Under the pieces are notes generated by a model. That model was not told the origin of the DNA, ran no database searches, and saw only the letters and a list, made by a program, of their open reading frames with translations. A stretch of DNA of 64,000 bases, taken from NCBI RefSeq assembly GCF_014652835.1, contig NZ_BMZO01000007.1, positions 62,001-126,000 of the forward strand, given 5' to 3'. Position 1 is the first letter of the stretch. Every line of letters begins with the position of its first letter. Origin of the DNA: Limoniibacter endophyticus. Lineage in GTDB: Bacteria > Pseudomonadota > Alphaproteobacteria > Rhizobiales > Rhizobiaceae. This document shows, piece after piece, positions 32,887-41,034 of this stretch. A program made the translations under genes and the position numbers.

Positions 32887-34118
32887 TGGATGCCCGCCTG
32901 CATACGGCCCACCATCCGGCGATGACAGAGCGGCGCGTGGGGCTTATTGGTGCCGCGCTCGTAGCTATCGGTCCGATCTCCCTGGCCCTTTTCACGCCGG
33001 CCATGCCTTCGGTCGTGACTGATCTGCAAACCACCGAAGCGATGGTGAAGATGACACTGTCACTTTACTTTGCCGGGTTTGCATTTGCCCAGCTTATTTG
33101 CGGCCCGCTTTCGGACGCCGTCGGCCGCAAGCCAATCATCCTCGCGTTCATGGGCCTTTACTGCCTGGCCACCATTGTCGCGATCTTTGCGCCCTCCATC
33201 GAATGGCTCATTGCCGCCCGCTTCGTTCAGGGTGTGGGTGGAGCTGCGGGTGTTGCTATCTCGCGAGCAATGGTGCGGGACCTCTTCACCAAGGAGAGCT
33301 CGGCCCGTATTATGAATTTGATAGGGACAATGCTTGGGGTCGGTCCCGCGATTGCACCAACGCTGGGCGGCATCACCATGGAATTCTTCGGCTGGCATGC
33401 AACGTTCATACTGATGCTCATCCTGGGAATTGCCGTTATCTCGATCGTCTATCTCTGCCAGGTTGAAACCGTCACCCGCGACATGAGCCGCCTGCAGCCG
33501 CGAAAGCTCATTTCTTCCTATGCTTTCCTTCTGCGCCAGCGTTATTTCCTCTTTTCGAGCCTCATCATCGCAGGCTCGACTGGTGCCCTCTACACCCAGG
33601 CAACGTTGCTATCCTTCATCATGATGAACCGCGTGGGTCTGTCTCCGACACAGTTCGGATTCGCCATGCTGATGCAATCCGGATTTTTCGTTGCGGGAAC
33701 GCTATCGGTCCGCCTGCTGATGGGGCGCGTAAGTGCGCAGAGACTTGTGCCCGTCGGATTGACGGCCATCATCGTCGCGAGCATCTCGCTTGCGGCGCTC
33801 CTGCGAACGCTGGAACCCGGTTTCTTCACTGTAATGGTTCCGGTAGGCATCTACGCTTATGGCATTGCCTTCGTCATGCCAGCAATGCTGACCGCAAGCA
33901 TGGCAGGCTTCCCCCATATGGCTGGCACGGCGTCCGCACTGACGGGCTTCATACAGATGGCAGCGGGTCTGGTGGGGGGCACTGCTGCCGCTCTAATGGG
34001 GGACACCGTGCTAGGGCTTGCGACGATCGTGCCGCTGATGGGGCTGGGCGCGGTCACCTCGTGGCTTTTCTGGCGCCAGCTGCCCGAGCCTGCCTTGGCA
34101 AATGCGGTGCGGAACTGA
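32886..34118 (+). CDS. MFS transporter, Bcr/CflA type
   Basis: A 12-segment drug:proton antiporter-like MFS protein of 410 residues. The region FTPAMPSVVTDLQTTEAMVKMT and the loop GPLSDAVGRKPI (the MFS motif A) are typical of Bcr/CflA exporters, and VQGVGGAAGVAISRAMVRDL is motif C-like. The start overlaps the marR stop; another ATG at 32922 (MTERRVGL) could be used. Context with marR suggests inducible export. It is convergent with the carbonic anhydrase gene, 17 bases away. Confidence 0.9.
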   Translation: MDARLHTAHHPAMTERRVGLIGAALVAIGPISLALFTPAMPSVVTDLQTTEAMVKMTLSLYFAGFAFAQLICGPLSDAVGRKPIILAFMGLYCLATIVAIFAPSIEWLIAARFVQGVGGAAGVAISRAMVRDLFTKESSARIMNLIGTMLGVGPAIAPTLGGITMEFFGWHATFILMLILGIAVISIVYLCQVETVTRDMSRLQPRKLISSYAFLLRQRYFLFSSLIIAGSTGALYTQATLLSFIMMNRVGLSPTQFGFAMLMQSGFFVAGTLSVRLLMGRVSAQRLVPVGLTAIIVASISLAALLRTLEPGFFTVMVPVGIYAYGIAFVMPAMLTASMAGFPHMAGTASALTGFIQMAAGLVGGTAAALMGDTVLGLATIVPLMGLGAVTSWLFWRQLPEPALANAVRN

Positions 34119-34135
34119 CACCCCGCTTGCAGGCC

Positions 34136-34795
34136 CTAGTCTGAAGAACCATTGCCGAGATCGGGGCGCTCGAAATCACCCGTCTCAGTATTCATGACCC
34201 AAAGCTCGCCAGTCGAGATATCGAACCAGCAACCGTGCAACGATAGTTCCCCGCTTTCTTCTCTGGCCCGAATATAGGGAAAACTGCGCAGATTAGCTAC
34301 CGAATGGCGGATGGAGATGCGCTCGAGCGCCGTCTGACGCTCGCCATTTGTCATAAGCGAGTTTCCGGCGACAGCTTCCGCAGCAGGCGCGACGAGACTC
34401 ATCCACTTGCCGATGAAATCGCCTTCCGAAAGCGGGGCGAAATCCGCATCAAGCGCCGCTTTAATGCCGCCGCAGCGCCCATGGCCCATAACGACCACAT
34501 GCTCAACCTTCAGCGCCTGCACAGCAAATTCGAGCGCGGCGGAGGTCGAGTGAAAATCCCCGTCTGGGCCATAGGGGGGTATGAGATTGGCTACATTCCG
34601 AACCACGAACATCTCTCCGATCCCAGCATCGAAAATGACCTCGGGAGCCGCACGAGAATCGCAGCAGGCAATGATAACTACTTTTGGCGTCTGCCCTTCA
34701 TTGGCAAGGGACCTGTAACGCGCGCTATCGTCGACATACCGCCCTGTGATGAAGTTGCGATAGCCGTTCAACATATGATCAGGAAGATGTGTCAT
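34136..34795 (-). CDS. Beta-class carbonic anhydrase
   Basis: Zinc enzyme interconverting CO2 and bicarbonate, supplying bicarbonate for carboxylases. From MTHLPDHMLN (34795) the product is 219 residues. Zinc and catalytic residues are C44, D46 and R48 (ACCDSR) and H105 and C108 (GHGRCGG). The dimer-forming helix FRNFITGRY-like segment is present at the N-terminus. The frame is open to 34831, but that start has no support. It lies 51 bases downstream of pdxY on the same strand. Confidence 0.95.
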   Translation of the reverse strand: MTHLPDHMLNGYRNFITGRYVDDSARYRSLANEGQTPKVVIIACCDSRAAPEVIFDAGIGEMFVVRNVANLIPPYGPDGDFHSTSAALEFAVQALKVEHVVVMGHGRCGGIKAALDADFAPLSEGDFIGKWMSLVAPAAEAVAGNSLMTNGERQTALERISIRHSVANLRSFPYIRAREESGELSLHGCWFDISTGELWVMNTETGDFERPDLGNGSSD

Positions 34796-34846
34796 GGCGA
34801 TTTCTCTAGTTCGCTGTCTTCGGGAGAGCAAGATATTTCAGCAAGT

Positions 34847-35701
34847 CTAAATCGAGGTAACGCCAAACCGGATCCGCGGACAGAGGATCGCCGCCTGATC
34901 CGTCTCAAGCATCAACTCATCCGAACCGCGCGCCGCACTACTTGCCACCGCCTCGTATACGGATGACGTCGCTCTCGACAATGCCTCCTCGGCGGAGGCT
35001 CCCTGCAACAGCTGGCCTAAAAACACGGCACCGGTAACATCACCAGGACCTTTTGGAGGATGAGCAATAGCGGGATGTTCGCATAAAAGGCTTCGGTTTG
35101 CGGAAATCAGGAGATTACCCAGATGGGTAGGCGCATGCCCGGGCGCAGAGGTGACTAGTGTGTTTCTGCACGGCAAGGCGCGCGCGGCTTCGATCAGCTC
35201 AGCCTGCGTTTCCAGCGTACGATCTGCGAGCCAGGCAAGTTCGAACCGGTTTGGAGTAGCATAATCGGCAAGGGGGAGAAGCCGGTCGCGGATGGCGACT
35301 GCCGTTTCTTCCGGAACGTAGATGCCTTCTAGATCACCGATAACCGGATCGCATACGTAAATCGCCTCGGGGTTCTGCGCCTTCATCGCACCTACCAGAT
35401 GGGCAATCCCTCTCGCCTGCTCGGCACTACCGAGATAACCGGAAATAAGGCCGCCCACTTTCGGCAACCACGGCGCCCGGGCCAGGTCTGCCATGAGACT
35501 GGAGAAGTCATCGTCAGGCGCAACGATACGCGTCGAGCGGCTGATACCGGGATGCCAGGCCAGCACAATGGTTGGAACCGCCCAGACGGGGACGCCCAGC
35601 AGCTCTAGCGAAAGCGTGACCGCTCGGTTGCCGACCGAGCCGCGCACGACGTTGCTCGAAATGACGACAGCCGTCGGATAGCGTGCAAGTTCTTCCTTCA
35701 C
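34847..35701 (-). CDS. pdxY: Pyridoxal kinase PdxY
   Basis: Ribokinase-superfamily enzyme that phosphorylates pyridoxal (and relatives) to PLP. The 284-residue product has SSNVVRGSVGNRA at the N-terminus, YVCDPVIGD (about 115-123), TPNRFELAWL and the catalytic aspartate in KGPGDVTGAVF, where the usual GTGD/GVGD reads GPGD. The GTG start (35699-35701) overlaps the stop of the preceding small membrane protein by four bases (GTGA), so translation is coupled. Carbonic anhydrase follows. Confidence 0.92.
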   Translation of the reverse strand: MKEELARYPTAVVISSNVVRGSVGNRAVTLSLELLGVPVWAVPTIVLAWHPGISRSTRIVAPDDDFSSLMADLARAPWLPKVGGLISGYLGSAEQARGIAHLVGAMKAQNPEAIYVCDPVIGDLEGIYVPEETAVAIRDRLLPLADYATPNRFELAWLADRTLETQAELIEAARALPCRNTLVTSAPGHAPTHLGNLLISANRSLLCEHPAIAHPPKGPGDVTGAVFLGQLLQGASAEEALSRATSSVYEAVASSAARGSDELMLETDQAAILCPRIRFGVTSI

Positions 35702-35910
35702 AGGCTGGCCTCTCGCAACTGCGCGATCAGATAGATAACAATGCCGAGAAAAACGACGATGCTAAGGATGCGGCCTATCTTGCGGCCCCAATATTCGATG
35801 CGATCATCTTCCTGATTGCCGGCATTATGCATGACGGGTTCGGATTGCTGAACAACGCGTCGCAAGATTTGGCGCGAATGCTTTTGATCATCGTCATTGG
35901 GATTGGCCAT
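35698..35910 (-). CDS. Small single-span membrane protein
   Basis: A 70-residue protein (from MANPNDDDQK; the frame is open to 35952) with a charged N-terminal half (HSRQILRRVVQQ, then RIEYWGRKIGR) and one strongly hydrophobic segment near the C-terminus (ILSIVVFLGIVIYLIAQL, about 48-65). Topology suggests an N-in tail-anchored type. Its TGA stop overlaps the pdxY GTG, so the pair is co-translated. I do not recognise a family. Confidence 0.6.
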   Translation of the reverse strand: MANPNDDDQKHSRQILRRVVQQSEPVMHNAGNQEDDRIEYWGRKIGRILSIVVFLGIVIYLIAQLREASL

Positions 35911-36002
35911 TTTCGAGTGCCTTAACGAGCCCGGAGAATGCGTCTGTTTCACCGGCGTTCTTCATGCTAGCGTCGCGTCGGATCATCTTTTCGGGGTTAG
36001 CT

Positions 36003-36635
36003 ATGACAGCTTCTTATCGGACAGCGCAACAGCCGCGTCACCCTTTTGCATTTCTCCTGCCCCTTCTTCTTTTGGTGCCGCTACTCTCCGGTTGCGGCTA
36101 TAACACGATCCCAACATTGGAAGAGCAGGCAAAAGCCGCCTGGAGCGAAGTCCTCAATCAATACCAACGCCGCGCCGACTTAGTGCCGAATCTGGTCGAG
36201 ACGGTGAAAGGTTACGCCGCACAGGAACGCGAGACGCTTGAGGCGGTGGTCGAGGCACGTGCCAAGGCTACTCAAACAACATTGCCAGCAGAGGCACTTG
36301 ACGATCCGGAAGCCTTCAAGCGCTTCCAGGAAAGTCAGGCGCAGCTCTCGGGTGCCCTCGGTCGGCTACTTGCCATCACCGAAAATTACCCCGATCTGAA
36401 GTCAAACCAGAACTTTCTCGCGCTTCAGTCACAACTTGAAGGCACGGAGAATCGCATTGCTGTGTCACGACGCGACTATATTGAAGCGGTTCGCGTCTAT
36501 AATACATCGTTGCGCACCTTCCCTTCAGTTCTCTGGGCAAAATTCTGGTTTACCGATTCCAAGCCTTTCGAGAACTTCACCATCGCGCAGGAGACGATGC
36601 AAACCCCGAACGTCAATTTCAACACCGGGCAGTAG
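36003..36635 (+). CDS. lemA: LemA family lipoprotein
   Basis: Membrane-anchored helical protein of the LemA family. The 210-residue product has a signal peptide and lipobox ending at Cys31 (PLLSGC), followed by YNTIPTLEEQAKAAWSEV and NQYQRRADLVPNLVETVKGY, the family core. The Asp/Arg-rich loop after a signal peptide and the coiled helices fit. It is followed after one base by a TPM-domain gene, a pairing found across bacteria. Exact function is unknown. Confidence 0.93.
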   Translation: MTASYRTAQQPRHPFAFLLPLLLLVPLLSGCGYNTIPTLEEQAKAAWSEVLNQYQRRADLVPNLVETVKGYAAQERETLEAVVEARAKATQTTLPAEALDDPEAFKRFQESQAQLSGALGRLLAITENYPDLKSNQNFLALQSQLEGTENRIAVSRRDYIEAVRVYNTSLRTFPSVLWAKFWFTDSKPFENFTIAQETMQTPNVNFNTGQ

Positions 36636-36636
36636 A

Positions 36637-37467
36637 ATGCTGGCCGGAGCTTTGCGTTCCATCCTGCGCCTGTGCCGGGCGATAATCTTCGTGCCGCTGC
36701 TGCTGGCCGCAACCGCGGGCATAGCGGCAGAATTGCCGGTGCTCACGAGCCGCGTCATGGATCTGGCAGATCTCGTCGATGCCGTGACCGAGGATCGGAT
36801 CACTCAGAAGCTCGCCGCTTTTGAAACACGCTCTTCCGACCAAATCGTCCTCGCCACCATCCCTACACTTGAGGGCGAGGCCATCGAGCCGTACGCAAAT
36901 CGGCTCTTTCGGCACTGGGGCCTGGGTCAGGATGGCACTGACAACGGCATTCTAGTTCTGGTGGCACGCGACGAACGCAGCACGCGCATCGAAGTCGGTT
37001 ATGGACTTGAAGGCACAATTACGGACGTCATCTCCAAGCTGATCATCGAGAATACAATGCTCCCGGCGTTTCGCGATGGGAATTTTGGCATCGGCCTCGA
37101 AGGTGCAGCCGATGATCTCGTTTCGGTACTGGAGGGCAACGAGGCAGAGCTTCTGCAACGCGCCGAGCGCAATCGGCAGAGACAGGTTGTTCCAACCGGC
37201 GAACTGGTCATCCCTCTGATCTTTTTTGCGATCTTCTTCGGGGCAATCGCCCTTTCGATATTGCCGCGCATCTATGGTCAGAAGATCGGCCCCAGTCGCT
37301 ATCGCTGGTTGGGTATGGATTTCCAGGTTGGCGGCGGTAGGCGAGGCCGCACCATCACCGGCGGAGGCTTCGGCGGTAGTTTCGGTGGGGGTGGATTTGG
37401 CGGGGGCGGCGGCTTCGGAGGCGGAGGCGGTTCGTCCGGTGGGGGCGGTGCCTCGGGAAGTTGGTAG
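36637..37467 (+). CDS. TPM-domain (YgcG family) secreted/membrane protein
   Basis: A 276-residue protein with an N-terminal signal peptide (to about residue 30, TAGIAAE). The TPM domain (about 35-170) includes LATIPTLEGEAIEPYANRLF, DNGILVLVARDERSTRIEVGYGLEG and FRDGNFGIGLEGAADDLV. One transmembrane helix (about 190-210, IPLIFFAIFFGAIALSIL) is followed by a Gly-rich, low-complexity tail. This is the YgcG architecture. The start follows the lemA stop by one base. Its partner, a second TPM gene, begins three bases after the stop. Confidence 0.9.
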   Translation: MLAGALRSILRLCRAIIFVPLLLAATAGIAAELPVLTSRVMDLADLVDAVTEDRITQKLAAFETRSSDQIVLATIPTLEGEAIEPYANRLFRHWGLGQDGTDNGILVLVARDERSTRIEVGYGLEGTITDVISKLIIENTMLPAFRDGNFGIGLEGAADDLVSVLEGNEAELLQRAERNRQRQVVPTGELVIPLIFFAIFFGAIALSILPRIYGQKIGPSRYRWLGMDFQVGGGRRGRTITGGGFGGSFGGGGFGGGGGFGGGGGSSGGGGASGSW

Positions 37468-37470
37468 GGC

Positions 37471-38109
37471 ATGAGCAAACTGATCTTGAGCGCACAGGAC
37501 CATATTAATATTAGTCAGGCAATACGCGAAGCGGAAGCTGGTACGGCAGGCGAAATCTACTGCGTCCTGGCGCGCAGCAGTGGCAGCTATGTATTTCCGG
37601 CGCTTGCTTTGTCGAGCATGGCATTGATTATCGCAAGTCTTGCCGTGGCGATCTTTCTGCACATCTACTGGATCGATCCGTCTCTAATGCACTTCGTCGG
37701 CATGCAGGCGGTAGCTCTGATTATTATCTGGGCTTTGATATGGTGCGTCAAACCTCTACGTCTCTGGCTCGTTCCTGCGCCCTACCTCTACCGGCATGCC
37801 CATGCCAATGCGCTCACGCAATTCATGAGCCGCAATATTCACACGACGCCGGAGCGCACCGGTCTTCTCCTCTTTATTTCGCTTGAGGAACACTATGCTA
37901 CAGTGATCGCCGACGTGAAAATCAACGACAAGGTCGGTCAGGAAGAATGGAATGCGATCGTCTCCGCGCTCGTGGACGGCGCTCGCCGAGACCACGTGGC
38001 GGAAGGTTTCGTGCGCGCCATCGCGTTGGCGGGTGCGCTTCTTGCACGTCACGTGCCGAAGGGCGAGAACGATCCTAATTCGCTTCCGGACCGGCTGGTC
38101 GAACTATAA
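37471..38109 (+). CDS. TPM-domain membrane protein
   Basis: A 212-residue protein that begins with a shorter TPM-like region (SAQDHINISQAIREAEAGTAGEIYCVL). Two membrane segments follow (about 50-70 and 78-98), then the second half of a TPM fold (RTGLLLFISLEEHYATVIADVKINDKVGQEEWNAIV). The fold is split by the membrane pair, as in cytoplasmic-facing TPM partners. It is third in the lemA operon. Function is unknown. Confidence 0.8.
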   Translation: MSKLILSAQDHINISQAIREAEAGTAGEIYCVLARSSGSYVFPALALSSMALIIASLAVAIFLHIYWIDPSLMHFVGMQAVALIIIWALIWCVKPLRLWLVPAPYLYRHAHANALTQFMSRNIHTTPERTGLLLFISLEEHYATVIADVKINDKVGQEEWNAIVSALVDGARRDHVAEGFVRAIALAGALLARHVPKGENDPNSLPDRLVEL

Positions 38110-38156
38110 AGTTCGGCTTGAAAAACAGGGACGCCTGCCGGTATGCTAGTGCGATC

Positions 38157-38663
38157 ATGACGACCTTGAGCGCAGATATCCGCAAGGCAGGGCCACGCGA
38201 TGCTGATGCCATCGCTGCGGTTCATCATGCGTCATGGAAAAATGCCTACTCCGGCATCATTCCCTATGCCGCCTTGATACGCATGCTGTCACGCCGGCGT
38301 GCGGATTGGTGGCGCAACGCCATCACACGCTCGGCCTCAATTCTTGTTCTGGAAATTAACGGCGACGTCGTCGGTTATGCGACGATCGGTGCCAACCGCG
38401 CCAAGGAGTTGCCGCAGGACGGCGAAATTTACGAGATTTATCTCTTGCCGGAATACCAGGGCATCGGCCTCGGTAGCCGTCTCTTCAATGCGGCGCGCAA
38501 AAGTCTCGAAGATCATGGCTTCTGCGGCCTTGTCGTCTGGGCGCTCGAAGAAAACCGCAACGCACTCGAATTCTACGTCCGCCAGGGCGGCAAGGATGCG
38601 GCGGAGGGGGTCGAGATTTTCGACCAGCGAGCCTTACGAAAACTCGCCTTCACCTGGGACTGA
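38157..38663 (+). CDS. GNAT family N-acetyltransferase
   Basis: A 168-residue acetyl-CoA-dependent acyltransferase of the GNAT fold. Motif A (EIYLLPEYQGIGLGSRLF, with the Q/R-x-x-G-x-G/A turn) is at about residues 98-115, and motif B (LVVWALEENRNALEFYVRQGG) follows. The N-terminal IRKAGPRDADAIAAVHHASW is typical. ATG 38157 is chosen; the frame opens at 38118. The acetyl acceptor is unknown. It may be co-transcribed with the lemA-TPM genes (47-base gap). Confidence 0.87.
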   Translation: MTTLSADIRKAGPRDADAIAAVHHASWKNAYSGIIPYAALIRMLSRRRADWWRNAITRSASILVLEINGDVVGYATIGANRAKELPQDGEIYEIYLLPEYQGIGLGSRLFNAARKSLEDHGFCGLVVWALEENRNALEFYVRQGGKDAAEGVEIFDQRALRKLAFTWD

Positions 38664-38678
38664 TCACCAGCCTACGCA

Positions 38679-38753
38679 TTGCGCATTGGCGCAAGGAAGG
38701 CTATGCGAAGCGCAACCATTTCACATGACGCGGTCCTCTCTCCTCCGGACCGC
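38679..38753 (+). repeat. Two hairpins between the GNAT gene and ppa
   Basis: TTGCGC-ATTG-GCGCAA (38679-38694) and GCGGTCC (38730-38736) paired with GGACCGC (38747-38753) lie in the 116-base gap. Neither has a T-run. They belong either to the GNAT 3' end or the ppa leader. Confidence 0.4.
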
Positions 38754-38779
38754 TTGAAGCCAACCCAGGAAGGTTATTC

Positions 38780-39316
38780 ATGCGTATAGATGCAATTGAA
38801 ATCGGCAAGCATGCGCCGGAAGAAGTCAATGTGATCGTTGAGGTGCCCGTTGGCGGCCAGCCGATCAAGTACGAAATGGATAAGGAATCGGGTACGCTGT
38901 TCGTCGACCGTTTTCTTTACACCCCGATGTTCTACCCCGGCACTTACGGTTTCATCCCGCACACGCTCTCGGGCGACGGCGATCCGGTCGACGTGCTGAT
39001 CTGCAACACGCGTGAACTCGTTCCAGGCTGTGTTATCGCAGTTCGCCCGATCGGCATGCTGCTCATGGAAGACAATTCCGGAGAAGACGAGAAGATCATC
39101 GCCGTTCCGGCACCGTCGATCACTCGCCGATACGAGAATATTCATAGCTATAAGGATCTGCCGGAGATCACCTGCCAGCAGATCGAACACTTCTTCACGC
39201 ACTACAAAGATCTGGAGCCCGGAAAGTGGGTCAAGATTGGTGGTTGGCAGGATGCCGATCTCGCCAAGCAGAAGATCCTCGAAGGCATCGAGCGCGCCAA
39301 GGCTCAAAAAGCCTGA
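38780..39316 (+). CDS. ppa: Inorganic pyrophosphatase, family I
   Basis: Hydrolyses pyrophosphate to two phosphates, pulling biosynthetic reactions forward. The 178-residue protein has the family signature DGDPVDVLI with metal-ligand aspartates D66, D68 and D71. The conserved [20 protein letters not shown] segment and the C-terminal [12 protein letters not shown]-like end (here [12 protein letters not shown]) fit. The ATG at 38780 has AGGAAGG upstream. It is followed by a strong terminator. Confidence 0.97.
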   Translation: MRIDAIEIGKHAPEEVNVIVEVPVGGQPIKYEMDKESGTLFVDRFLYTPMFYPGTYGFIPHTLSGDGDPVDVLICNTRELVPGCVIAVRPIGMLLMEDNSGEDEKIIAVPAPSITRRYENIHSYKDLPEITCQQIEHFFTHYKDLEPGKWVKIGGWQDADLAKQKILEGIERAKAQKA

Positions 39317-39337
39317 TCATCGAAATCCGATACGCGA

Positions 39338-39366
39338 AAAAATGGCCGGTTCGACCGGCCATTTTT
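39338..39366 (+). terminator. ppa/yggT bidirectional terminator
   Basis: Perfect 13-bp arms (AAAAATGGCCGGT 39338-39350 and ACCGGCCATTTTT 39354-39366) with a 3-base loop TCG, 21 bases after the ppa stop and before the convergent yggT stop. It can work for both genes. Confidence 0.95.
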
Positions 39367-39386
39367 ATACCAGAGTTTCAGCTGGA

Positions 39387-39686
39387 TCAGTGATAGACAC
39401 CGACTAGCGGCTCTATGGTCGTATGCATGAAGACCTCAAGAAAAGTCAGCGCCAGAAGCAGGATAATCGGGGAAATGTCGATGCCACCAAGATCGGGTAG
39501 CACACGGCGGATCGGACGTAACGCAGGCTCCGTGAGTCGATAAAGTGCATTGCCGATCGAATTGACGAACCGATTGCGCGGATTGACTACATTGAAGGCA
39601 TAGAGCCAGGAAAATATTGCCGAGCCGATGATGACCCACCAGTAGATCCGGAAAGCCAGATGAAGCGTGATGAAGATTGCGGTCAT
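39387..39686 (-). CDS. YggT family membrane protein
   Basis: A 99-residue protein with two membrane segments (about 5-28 and 70-90) joined by a segment with [34 protein letters not shown], split here by the window rule into [10 protein letters not shown] and [12 protein letters not shown]. The latter is the YggT/Ycf19 family signature. The family is tied to membrane or cytoskeletal organisation and osmotic stress in other organisms, but the mechanism is open. The start is the ATG at 39686 behind GGGA. Convergent with ppa. Confidence 0.88.
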   Translation of the reverse strand: MTAIFITLHLAFRIYWWVIIGSAIFSWLYAFNVVNPRNRFVNSIGNALYRLTEPALRPIRRVLPDLGGIDISPIILLLALTFLEVFMHTTIEPLVGVYH

Positions 39687-39805
39687 CGAGGGTCCCAAGA
39701 ATTAAGAACAATAAGTGCATATCCTATGATTCGAAAGGACATGCCGAGCACCGGCAATGTAGGCAAAAGCCTGCTCGTGGCAAGCCTTCTCACGAAAGTT
39801 TGGGT
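39687..39805. other. Gap between yggT and the GATase gene
   Basis: 119 bases with no ORF. A 6-bp inverted repeat CGAGCA/TGCTCG is present near the GATase end. No terminator with a T-run is obvious. Confidence 0.3.
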
Positions 39806-40531
39806 TCAGTTCGCCACGGCCTCTACCCCTTCTTCCATGAAGAGGTGCTCGAGAAACCGGTCAAGCCAGGCCCGCAGGTGATTGTCCCAGATCATGCGGC
39901 CTTGGAGATGCACGGCACCTAGTTGCGCATTTGGAAGCTCGAACCGATTTGCGCCATGCACAACCCACCGGTGCATCATCGCGCGTGTCAACTCGGCATG
40001 AAACTGGATGCCATAGGCCTTCTCGCCATAGCGGAATGCCTGGTTTGGATAGCTGTCGCCAGTCGCCAGCAGGGTTGCGTCGGAAGGCAATGAAAAGCCT
40101 TCACTATGAAAATGATAAACCATGGAGGGCCAGTCGAAAAGCGCCCTGCCTTCTTCCGTCGCCTCGATCGGGTACCAGCCGATTTCGACGCCGCCATCAC
40201 TGCGGCCCTCAACCTTGCCGCCGAGATGATTGGAGAGCATTTGCGCACCGAGGCAAATCCCCAGCAGCGGCTTGTTCTCTTTAAGTGGCACGGCCATCCA
40301 CTCTGTCTCAAGGCGGATGAACTCCTCCGGATCATTGGCGCTCATCGGGCCGCCGAACACGACGGCGCCCGCATGGCGGTGCAACGTCTCGGGAAGAGAA
40401 TCGCCGAGTGCCGGTCGCCTGATATCGAGGTCGAAACCTTTGGAGATGAGTGCTTGCCCAACCCGCCCAGGGCTGGATCGCTCCTGATGGAGGACGATCA
40501 AAACCTTCTGCGGTTTCGTCGTTGCAAACAT
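39806..40531 (-). CDS. Class I glutamine amidotransferase-like protein
   Basis: A 241-residue GMP-synthase-type GATase domain. The catalytic triad is complete: nucleophile C93 in GICLGAQ, H178 and E180 in YGIQFHAE. The oxyanion strand GAVVFGGPMSANDP (about 55-68) is also intact. It is not fused to a synthetase domain, so its substrate is unknown; stand-alone members can hydrolyse gamma-glutamyl compounds. It lies 15 bases before the terB gene on the same strand. Confidence 0.9.
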   Translation of the reverse strand: MFATTKPQKVLIVLHQERSSPGRVGQALISKGFDLDIRRPALGDSLPETLHRHAGAVVFGGPMSANDPEEFIRLETEWMAVPLKENKPLLGICLGAQMLSNHLGGKVEGRSDGGVEIGWYPIEATEEGRALFDWPSMVYHFHSEGFSLPSDATLLATGDSYPNQAFRYGEKAYGIQFHAELTRAMMHRWVVHGANRFELPNAQLGAVHLQGRMIWDNHLRAWLDRFLEHLFMEEGVEAVAN

Positions 40532-40546
40532 TCCGATCTCTCCGGT

Positions 40547-41014
40547 TCAGCGATCGTCCAGTCTTCGGTCACGCGCATCAAGGCGAGCCTGCACGCGATC
40601 GCGGTCATCAACGCCAAGTAGCTCGGAGATGCGCCATACAAGATTGTCCTCCAACTCATGCATGTCGCCGTCGACATAGACAATGTCCCAGAGCGCACCG
40701 ATAAATGCAAGCCGCTGTTCCTCGCTCAACGCCGAAACCAGAACGCTGGTGAAGCCAAACAGATCGACCGCCTCACGCTCTGCGGCTGTTCCTGCCTTGA
40801 CGAGTCGATCGGTTTCACTGCGGCTTATATGAAGCACGCCAGCAATCTGCTCGCGTAAAAGATCACTCTCGGCTTCGCTACGCTCGCCATCCGCTTCAAT
40901 TACATGAATCAGCAGAGCGATGGCCGCAATCTTCACCTCATGCGCATAAGGCTCCTGCGTCGATTGCGTCGGGGCTGGAAGAGAGCGGATGAATTGCACG
41001 AAACGTTCAAGCAT
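40547..41014 (-). CDS. TerB-like (tellurite resistance/helical) protein
   Basis: A 155-residue all-helical protein of the TerB superfamily: VKIAAIALLIHVIEADGERSEAE and later AFIGALWDIVYVDGDMHELEDN, the two acidic repeats that bind metal in TerB. The start MLERFVQFIRSL (41014) has GGAG six bases upstream; the ORF extends to 41029. Despite the name, isolated TerB-like proteins are not shown to give tellurite resistance. It lies just after HemY on the same strand. Confidence 0.85.
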   Translation of the reverse strand: MLERFVQFIRSLPAPTQSTQEPYAHEVKIAAIALLIHVIEADGERSEAESDLLREQIAGVLHISRSETDRLVKAGTAAEREAVDLFGFTSVLVSALSEEQRLAFIGALWDIVYVDGDMHELEDNLVWRISELLGVDDRDRVQARLDARDRRLDDR

Positions 41015-41034
41015 GAGGGCTCCAGCCATTTAAG

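Noticed and set aside
34847-35701. PdxY motif GPGD in place of GTGD as a sign of inactivation
   Set aside because: The catalytic aspartate is kept and PdxY members vary at the second position, so activity is likely.
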